Below, piece by piece: positions 56,298 through 63,717 of a stretch of 63,717 nucleotides of DNA (positions are counted from its first letter, which is position 1; the number at the start of each line of letters is the position of its first letter). The stretch is from Nemertoderma westbladi (taxonomy: Eukaryota; Xenacoelomorpha; Nemertodermatida; Nemertodermatidae). The notes below the pieces were generated by a model. The model was not told the origin of the DNA, did not search any database, and saw only the letters and a program-made list of their open reading frames with translations. The stretch is from contig JAUCBJ010001439.1 in NCBI GenBank assembly GCA_032718475.1, positions 1-63,717 of the forward strand, in the 5' to 3' direction. Position numbers and translations under genes: made by a program.

Positions 56298-58490
56298 TTA
56301 CGTTATGGAATCCCTAGATGTTTGAAGGATTAGGGAGGTGGTCGTGGGAAGAGAATCTTGCCTTCCACAGTTTCCGGAGAGTCCTCCATTCCCTTCCGAT
56401 AAACACAAACGACCGACTGGGTGATTGAGTCGCTGCATCCTGAATACAATTCCAGGTTTCCTCTTCGTCCTGGAATAGTGACGATAGAAACATCGCTCAA
56501 AGTATATGACGGCGTCACAAAGCCGATTCCAGGAGCTATAGTGGTCCGTCGCTCTCTGCAGGAGAGGTGGGAGTCCCTGAGAGACGTCTGATGTTCCAGA
56601 GCTCCAATCGCTCTCTCTGATCTTCATGAAGGATCCACTCGCGGTGGGGAGGCCCAGATCCACAGCGTCGTCCCTGGCAACATGTAATACCGACAGATCT
56701 ATCCCGGGTTCAAATAACTCCGATCCACCCGTCCGGGTTTCAGGTTCGACTTTCTCCGCTCCCTTGGCTGGTCTAATCTCAGTCGGAGTAAGATGGGGAG
56801 GCCATTCATTCTCCTTACTCAGGAAGTCGGGTTCACCTAACCGGTCTGTAGTATCTGTCAGTTCTTGAGGAGTTGCTCCTCTGGAAGCGATGTCAGTTGG
56901 GTTAAACTTCTTGGGGCAATATCTCCATTGATCTACATTGGAGCTAAGATTGTCATTATCTGAGGAGTGTGGTGTTCCCTCAGTTGGGTCGTCTCCCTCA
57001 CTAGTATCATCTTCCCATTCACTCACCTGGCAGACGCGATCTTGAAGCAGTCTTTCTCTGAGCGTTCTACGGGAAGGTCCAGTAAGGTACCAACCTACTC
57101 TAGTTCTTACCGCATAGGTCTGTAGTGGCTGCGGTTGAGCAGGTCGTTTCTCTAATGTCTCCAGCGCCTCATGCGCGTTTTGGCCGATGAGTATTTGCAC
57201 TCCAGGATAATCAGTCTGGAATCGAGGTATGTTAAGATGTTGGATGCTCTCATCCTCGTCCCAATTATAAAGGTCTGCTTGAGTAGTAGCGAAGTTCTTT
57301 ATAGCCACCATTTTCACTGACCTTATACTGTATTCTCCTAGTTTATCCTGTGGGGTGGACAACTCACCTATATAATAGTCGGCAGCTACAGTAGAATTCC
57401 AAACCTGCATGATCCCTGACATGTTTAGCTTGGTTCGGAACTTGGGTTGTCCAGCAAAGATGACTTCGGCTAGTTCTTTATCGATGAATGTTCCTGTGCT
57501 ACCGGAGTCCAGGAGGGCGTTCACTATATAGCTCTTCTGAGGTCCGTGGACCCGTAACTGGACTACAGGAAATTCTCGGATTCCTATATTGGAAGTTGGC
57601 GCTTTCCAAGATGGTTGTTGATCGGAAGTAGTTAAGGTAAGGTCGCTGTCTGTGTCTTTCTCATACTTGAGTGCTCGATACACTGCGGTGGTGTTTATTA
57701 GGTAACAGGATTCGTTTTGGTCGGAGAACTCGTCCGTATAGAATCCTTCCATCTCAGATTGATCAGTGTCGTTCACATCACTGAATTGGACATGTAGTTC
57801 GGACTCACTTACCTGACTCGGGCTGTTTCGTTCGAATTCCGTGTGCAACAAGATATGATGTTTTGCGCCGCACTTCGCACACCTTGCGTCGGAGTTACAG
57901 GTTCGCCGTTGGTGTCCTCGTCTGAGACAATTATAACACAACCGCTTATCCCACATGACTTCACGTCTATCCTTTAGTGATTTCCTCAGGAATTTATCAC
58001 ACGCATTTAAACGGTGGGGCCCGTCGCACAGCACACATTTGGGCTTGATGTTACTTACTTTAACATGTGCTGTGTGGTGCACACTTGTTCTTTCCTCGGG
58101 CTTTCTCACCTGAATTCTTTTAGGAGACGTAGGAGGGGTTTTTTGTACCGGTTCCCTTCTGTCATTGGGTCGAGACTTGGATTTACTTACCTGATCTTTA
58201 GGCATTTTATTGACATAAGATCTGTCAGTGTCTTTCCCGCTGTCCTCTCCTTGAGAAGTTTGGCTTTCACCGTCGTCGGTATAACATACTGGTGTTACCC
58301 TTCTCCTAGAAACGGGTTTCTCACTTACCTTACTTTCCGCTGTCTTCTCTCTGGACTGCTTTATGAGCTGTAATTTCACCTCGCTATCCAGGAATGACAT
58401 GAGATCAGCCATGGTAGGGTCTCGTTGTTGTTGTTCCATCATATATAACACCTTCTTGTCCCAGCGTGTACCTACTCCACCCTTGGGCAA
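56298..58490 (-). pseudogene. BEL/Pao gag-protease remnant with in-frame loss of RT
   Basis: A 730-aa open frame. It begins within the end of a DUF1759 Gag region (LPKGGVGTRWDKKV), continues through Cys/His knuckles (CVLCDGPHRLNAC, CYNCLRRGHQRRTC, CAKCGAKHHILLH) and a DUF1758 protease (LLDSGSTGTFID), then passes from an acidic Ser/Glu stretch directly to the C-terminal RNase H words WRYCPKKFNPTDIASRG. Reverse transcriptase, Peptidase_A17 and the RNase H catalytic core are absent and integrase is reduced to a short linker. The frame stays open across the gap, so a capsid/protease-only product is possible. The frame also reads upstream into the flanking arm, which argues that its true 5' end has been lost. 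Confidence 0.8.
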
Positions 58491-58494
58491 AGTT

Positions 58495-59690
58495 GTAAAA
58501 GCCTTTGCTGAATTGCCCCGTTATTTTTATTATCTTTTACATTAAAATACTCTGTAGTCGATTTAATAAGTGTAAGAGACCGTATTATTGCTGTATCGGT
58601 GTTTTTAGAGGATCTAAGACCTATTTCCTCCGTATGTGTACTGTGAAAGGCATATTTTATGATTCTATGGCAATTCGTGACGCAAAGGGGTGATAGCTAC
58701 TCTTGAACAGTAGTTACTATGACTACGGTTAACAGCTGACATTCATACGTGTTGATTTCCTTTGTTCTACGGCGTCTCTCAGTTCAGTCAGCCAATTAGA
58801 GCGTTTTTGTGGCTCCTTGTACAGAAAATTTCCGAGAAATGACGCAATGCCTATGTGCAGTGTTTACATTCAGTCCTGAGCCAAAGAAAGAACGGCTTAG
58901 AAGTATTTTGTGCTTTACTGTTTTAGCCGTACACTAGTAGGCTTAATCATAAGGACATATATCCGTTATCTAACTTGACTAACCTAACTCAATGCAATCA
59001 ATGCATACTGCAGTACTGCATACACTGCATACTGTGTAACACTGTGCATACTTTATATTGTTATACTGCTATTTGCTGTCTGTACTTCATAACCCCGAAA
59101 ACCCAATATTCTTGATATACTGAAGGTAAGAGAGAAAGGTTATACATAACGATTGTGACTTATGTTAAAGTGGTTTGAAGTGAATCTAATGTTATTTGAT
59201 AGCCCCTACATGAGTCAGTCCGTCTTCCTTTTATATGTGACTAAAATCAGTGAAGATCGGCAGATCAGTGTGCAGTATTGTGCAGCATTGTGTATGAGTG
59301 AGACTGATAACGAAGCATTTCCTAAAGAATGTGCCATATATGTGAATTATAATTAAGCCATATCGTTGTGAGTAGTTTAAGTCATAACTCTGTTTATATA
59401 AATAAAGCGCCACGTCCTAAAGGAACTGTTAATATTCCCGAAGGTGAATAATATTGTCAGAGATTATATAATACTGTCAGTCGAATAATACATTAAGCTT
59501 ACATAGCAATAAAATTAAGCCGTCGAACCCAATCTCCCGGGAATTATCCAGCGGGTGAATGATCGCGCACAGATTGGTTTCGACTAGTGTAGTGAATCAA
59601 ATATTTGTCATCGGCTAAAGTGATTTATTATCTAACAGACATCCTAATTTGGCGGGTTAAACTGCCAAAGGTCTGAAAGCGCGAACAATA
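58495..59690. repeat. Right LTR-like arm of the inverted pair
   Basis: Reverse-complement partner of 52078-53283. On the + strand it reads TGTAAAAGCC...GCGCGAACA, with a TATA-like TTTATATAAATAAAG near 59394, which suits an LTR of + orientation. Confidence 0.8.
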
Positions 59691-61846
59691 ACGGATATAG
59701 CTTCTTTATTGCAGTAAGCAATAAAGTCGAAAGTACCGGTCGACCGGTAACCAGTAGGCCTGACTGCCTGATCATCCGGACCGGTACCTACAGCAGTATT
59801 ATTCGATTTTGATTGTTATATACCAGTAGGCCTTAATAATTAATCAGGGACTGCAGCCCTGGTTTTTTATTGAGATTTTTACTTATTTCTGTCAAGTTTT
59901 ATTTGTTTGTAGGCCAGTATTGAACAGAAGGCGTGTAAGCCTGATCATATTGTACAGACAAGTTGTAGGCTGAGCTGTTGTCTGATTGCTGTTAAGTCTG
60001 AACGGATTGCAGTGTGTGTAGGTCACCTGTCCGATAAAGAACGGTTGGGAAGTTGGGGTAGCCATTGCTGTAAAGTAAACCCCCAATTAAAGAATAAGTC
60101 GTACTACTGGGTTAGAACGCATACTACCTAACTATTTCGGAGTCTGCATGTCCTGTAGTTTATTTAGGCTTGAGAGTAGTCTGCCATCGTTTGGTCTGTA
60201 CTTTGTTTGTGTAGTCTGTACAGGTAGCGTATAATATCATTTAGATAATTTGTAGGCTGGATAGTTGTCTGTCTGTTATTAGGTCTGAACGGATTGCAGT
60301 GTGTGTAGAGCCCTTGTCCGATAAAGAACGGTTGGGAAGTTGGGGTAGCCATTGCTGTAAAGTAAACCCCCAATTAAAGAATAAGTCGTACTACTGGGTT
60401 AGAACGCATACTACCTAACTATTTCGGAGTCTGCATGTCCTGTAGTTTATTTAGGCTTGATAGTAGTCTGTCAGTATTTAGTCTGCATTTTTGTTTGAGT
60501 GGTTTGTACGCGTAGCGTAATATTTATTATTCAGAGTTTATGCGATTATTCGCAACATTCAAGTCCCCAAGTTTGTTCCTACAGTAATTGTGTTTGTTAT
60601 ACATACCGCTATAGTTAAATTAACCTCGGTACTACACGGGCTGCTTGGCGTAGGTAAAGACTGGTGATTTTGTGCATCGGTCACTCCAGCAGATGCCGTG
60701 GTTCTTTTAGCTGTTCAAGTATATTTAATTACTGATTATCTGTTGTACAAGTACTCGTACCTAATTTAGGGTTTAGTGTACAGTGCTTTCCGAAAATAAT
60801 TAGTGTAGGCATTATATTTGTGTTGTAAAGTGGTTGATAGGCACATTCGATTAGCTCTATTAACTTCTAGGTAGGAACACTCGGTGATACATAACGTAGA
60901 ACCTATAGCGATACGGCTATAGGTCGTCAGGCGGTGGTATTTTTCTATCTGGACAACGCAGTGTATTTACTACTACGTATTATTTTCAAATACCGCAGTA
61001 CCCTGTCCGTTGTAATAACCAGTTTTCTAACCCTTTGTTAGGCTGGTTTGTAGACTTCTTGTAAAATTACCCTAAAAATTCGTATTTTGTGTTTTTTGTA
61101 AATTTTTGCATTTATTTAGAGATTGTAATCTCACCCGAATTGTACGTAATTTGTAGTATTAAGTAACTTAGGTAAATTAGTAATATTTGTTTTAGTGTCT
61201 ATAAGTAACACTTCACTGAAAGCGCACCGCTTTGTGTAGTGATTACTCCCCAGAAATAATAACATTTATTTCAAACATTGACAAAACCCATTAAAACGGG
61301 TATATATATATTATAAATCAAATCTAACGATTTATAAATAGTAGGCCTACCATACAACCATTAGGTCTCAATATCAGTTGGATTACTGCTTAAATAACGG
61401 TAATAAAGTAAGTTAAAGTAACCAAGTAACCCTAAAGTTCAGAAATTCAATTATTCCAAAATAATTGATATACCGGTATTTACGATAGGCCTATTATTTA
61501 TTTCTATAAATCTAGGCTGAAATTATACCGGTACTTGTAATTAATTCTATTCCAGAATTATATATACTACAAATTGTAAGCTGTATACCGGTATTCCGAT
61601 AGGCCTATTATATATTTATATATATTTGTGCTAAAATTATACCGGTATTCTGTGATAAACCTAGTCTGTAATAATATTTATATACTTATATATACTATAA
61701 GCATACCGGTATTTAATATATTATATATATCACGCTACACTGAGTAGCAGTACCGGTAATTAATTACTAGGCTAGCAGTTAATACTGAGTTACTAGACTT
61801 ACTCAGACTGTAATACAGCAGTAGACATTCAGCGGTATACATAGTC
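59691..61846 (+). other. Leader-like region before a Gag-like ORF
   Basis: 2.2 kb without genes. It contains ~2.5 diverged copies of a 288-bp repeat (about 59,900-60,540) and, near 61,470-61,740, repeated ACCGGTAT and AGGCCTAT palindromes spaced by AT-rich DNA. Confidence 0.6.
59900..60540 (+). repeat. 288-bp tandem repeat, about 2.5 copies
   Basis: AACGGATTGCAGTGTGTGTA at 60001 recurs at 60289, followed in both by about 180 nearly identical bases (GTCCGATAAAGAACGG to TTTAGGCTTGA). A third partial copy follows to about 60540. Confidence 0.85.
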
Positions 61847-63717
61847 ATGTCTGATACTAAGCAGAACCTGTCAGACAGTATATTAGATGTAACTATCTGC
61901 GACTCAGATAGAGACGTACAACCGTCTGGTCGTAAATCCAGTTCACCTCCCACTGTGAGGAAGGTCATCCCTCCAGTAGTAATAACAGAACCTAGGCTAG
62001 TCCAACATCGTAGGTCTATCATAGGCACCCGAGCTCAGGTCAAGCGGGACCAACAAGCCGCGGAACAGCAACAACCCGCTAGTCAAGAATCTATTCCTCA
62101 GCGGCCCAGCAGCTCCAGTAGTGAGGATACTGTAGAGCTGACGCTCGAGCGCGGAACAGAGATGACGGATGCGGTTTATACGGATCCCCTTCTCATCCTT
62201 CCTGCAGCCGTGCTCACTGGGTTATTGATCGCGGTGGAAGAACACCAGATCGATTGGGCGAGAAGTCAACGGTCAACTAGAGATAGTTACGCGGGATACA
62301 CGAGTGAAGAACTGAAGTCTATTGTCGAGTCGCAATGGAACTTCCCCGGACCCGGACTCCCGTTTGATTTATCAGAAGCTGCCTGGGAAGACATACACCG
62401 GATGGGAGTAGCCAAGGAAACCATCGATCCAGCTGTGTGGAAGAGGTCCGCAGCCGGATACGCACAGGGATTCTTCAGCTCTATGGAGCGAGTAGAAAAG
62501 CAACTTTTTCAACAACCTCAAGGACCTCAAGAGCAGGGATCGCTGCTTTATCAAGTTAGAGAAAGAGTTTTGCGGATTAGGCTAATCTTATCCGCCTTTG
62601 AGGAGGCTTCTAAAAGAAAACAAGACACGTCGTTGCAAGTTGCCGTAAAAACTTGGTTTCAACGGGTGAGTCGCCAGGTTCAAGGAGCAGCTCGGTGGAA
62701 AGCTCAGTTGGAGGAGCGCTCAACCCATGGAGAATCGACGGACGCTACTTTTTCCCAAGTGGAAAGTGAAGTGACGGCAGAGAAACCGCATAAGAAGGAC
62801 GCCATTGATATCTATCTGTCAGACTATCAGCGTTTTTTGGGAGATGAAGAGTTGAGGAGAAGGCTAGAGGGACTTAGCCCTAATAGCGAAGGAGCCAAAC
62901 TCGTGTTAGATGCGATTGATGTGGATAGGTTAGCGGCGAACCAAGCTAAATTCGATGAACAACTCCGCATCGCTAGAGAACAAGAAGAACAAGTAAAGAA
63001 AAAACGTATAGAAGATAGAAAGACAACGGCAGTGGCAGCAGCAGTGGCAGCGGCAGAAGCCGAAAGAAAAGCGGCACTGGCAATAGCAGAGGCAGTGGTA
63101 GAAGCAGAACGGAGGGCATCTGAAGAGGCAACCCAACTAGAGTTGGAAATTCTTCAAGAGAAGCAGGACAACTTCAATAAACAGTTAACAGCGAGCAATA
63201 TGCGGATGATGAGTCGATCTACTCCCAAGAGACAGGGGTATACATCATCTGAGGAAGGCGATACCACCGACACTGAAGGCGGAAGAAATCGATCTCGCCT
63301 AAGCAGACGTAAAAGAACATTCCACCGTCAGAAATTGCCTGATTTGCCTCCAGCTGTTAGAAGGCAACTAAATAACACCAACTTAGGTAGTACAGAGCCC
63401 ACAGACCAAATAATTACAATAGAAAGACTCCCTACTATAGTAGATGAGCCTGAAATAATTAGGCCTGTTCTTGAAATCACCCCTTCGGTGATAGACACAC
63501 CTGTGCTCCCTGAAGCTACTTCTAAATTCCCTCTACATAGCACTAAGCTACCTGTGCCCAGTAGAACTGCCCAGGCGACAGTTCAGGTCCTGGACCCCGA
63601 GCGAAATATTACTGATTTGTCGCCCGTTGTCCCTCGTCTGCCCGCTACGACGTTGGCGGATCCCGTTTCGGCGGTTGATTGGGTGGACGAGAGACGGCGG
63701 GGGATGGACATTCTCCT
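61847..63717 (+). CDS. Gag-like coiled-coil ORF of another retroelement, cut by the window edge
   Basis: Open from ATG 61847 (MSDTKQNLSDS) for 623 codons to the last base, with no stop. Composition and order resemble the gag ORF at 22686: Ser/Pro/Gln-rich start, a helical middle (about residues 100-290), then a coiled coil with Ala/Glu repeats (AAAVAAAEAERKAALAIAEA, about 385-410), then a basic RNRSRLSRRKR stretch and a Pro/Thr-rich tail. No capsid or zinc-knuckle motif is reached before the edge. Probably the N-terminal Gag of a BEL/Pao-like element related to the giant one; pol would lie outside the window. Confidence 0.7.
   Translation, partial: MSDTKQNLSDSILDVTICDSDRDVQPSGRKSSSPPTVRKVIPPVVITEPRLVQHRRSIIGTRAQVKRDQQAAEQQQPASQESIPQRPSSSSSEDTVELTLERGTEMTDAVYTDPLLILPAAVLTGLLIAVEEHQIDWARSQRSTRDSYAGYTSEELKSIVESQWNFPGPGLPFDLSEAAWEDIHRMGVAKETIDPAVWKRSAAGYAQGFFSSMERVEKQLFQQPQGPQEQGSLLYQVRERVLRIRLILSAFEEASKRKQDTSLQVAVKTWFQRVSRQVQGAARWKAQLEERSTHGESTDATFSQVESEVTAEKPHKKDAIDIYLSDYQRFLGDEELRRRLEGLSPNSEGAKLVLDAIDVDRLAANQAKFDEQLRIAREQEEQVKKKRIEDRKTTAVAAAVAAAEAERKAALAIAEAVVEAERRASEEATQLELEILQEKQDNFNKQLTASNMRMMSRSTPKRQGYTSSEEGDTTDTEGGRNRSRLSRRKRTFHRQKLPDLPPAVRRQLNNTNLGSTEPTDQIITIERLPTIVDEPEIIRPVLEITPSVIDTPVLPEATSKFPLHSTKLPVPSRTAQATVQVLDPERNITDLSPVVPRLPATTLADPVSAVDWVDERRRGMDIL

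Larger units (their letters stand above)
52078..59690. mobile_element. Composite BEL-derived element bounded by inverted LTR-like arms
   Basis: Two ~1.2-kb arms in opposite orientation enclose 5.2 kb holding a BEL gag/protease reading frame (56298-58490, - strand) and weak small frames. No target duplication was found outside the arms. It may be an inversion or two separate insertions rather than a transposing unit. Confidence 0.6.

Overview
This is eukaryotic, intron-containing DNA from an AT-rich animal genome, most likely a marine invertebrate. One of its two host genes encodes a motile-cilium dynein subunit. The retroelements are Ty3/gypsy and BEL/Pao types with piggyBac-like and other small DNA-transposon relics, and the short palindromes ACCGGT and AGGCCT recur in non-coding DNA. 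I cannot place the phylum from sequence alone. About one tenth of the window is host exon or ordinary intron; the rest is satellite and transposon.

Layout. (1) 1-12,289, + strand: a phytanoyl-CoA dioxygenase-family gene, 5' end outside the window. Its last intron (2,856-12,186) holds a degraded copy of the exon-4 end, a 2.7-kb satellite with a 13-bp unit, and a Ty3/gypsy element with an intact 1,517-aa polyprotein whose 5' LTR is split by a piggyBac-like element. (2) 13,008-49,364, - strand: a complete gene for axonemal outer-arm dynein intermediate chain 1 (DNAI1/IC78 family), reconstructed here as six exons coding 685 aa. Its 31-kb intron 2 consists of a 43-bp minisatellite (about 123 copies) split by a 25.7-kb BEL/Pao-like element, which itself contains a second, 7.0-kb BEL/Pao element. 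(3) 49,365-52,077: intergenic, nothing recognised. (4) 52,078-59,690: two diverged ~1.2-kb LTR-like arms in inverted orientation around a BEL-derived gag/protease reading frame that has lost its RT. (5) 59,691-63,717: repeat-rich leader and the 5' part of another Gag-like ORF running off the window.

How the parts relate. The 43-bp minisatellite unit is exactly 30 nt of the end of dynein exon 2 plus the first 13 nt of intron 2, so the array is a string of copies of a working 5' splice site. A 48-bp duplication sits on the acceptor of dynein exon 5, and the dioxygenase exon-4 donor is duplicated just before the 13-bp satellite begins. Three splice junctions in one window are therefore sites of tandem amplification, and in two cases a retroelement later landed in or beside the array.

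The large BEL/Pao-like element is the most unusual object. It is about 18.6 kb without the nested insertion, has ~2-kb LTRs carrying a tRNA-like Pol III promoter, an in-frame UGA between gag and pol, and a third 1,241-codon ORF where an env gene would sit. A 20-nt motif occurs nine times along it, in two different codon phases and in untranslated DNA, which points to a function or origin at the nucleic-acid level. Its 5-bp target duplication and near-identical LTRs show a recent insertion.
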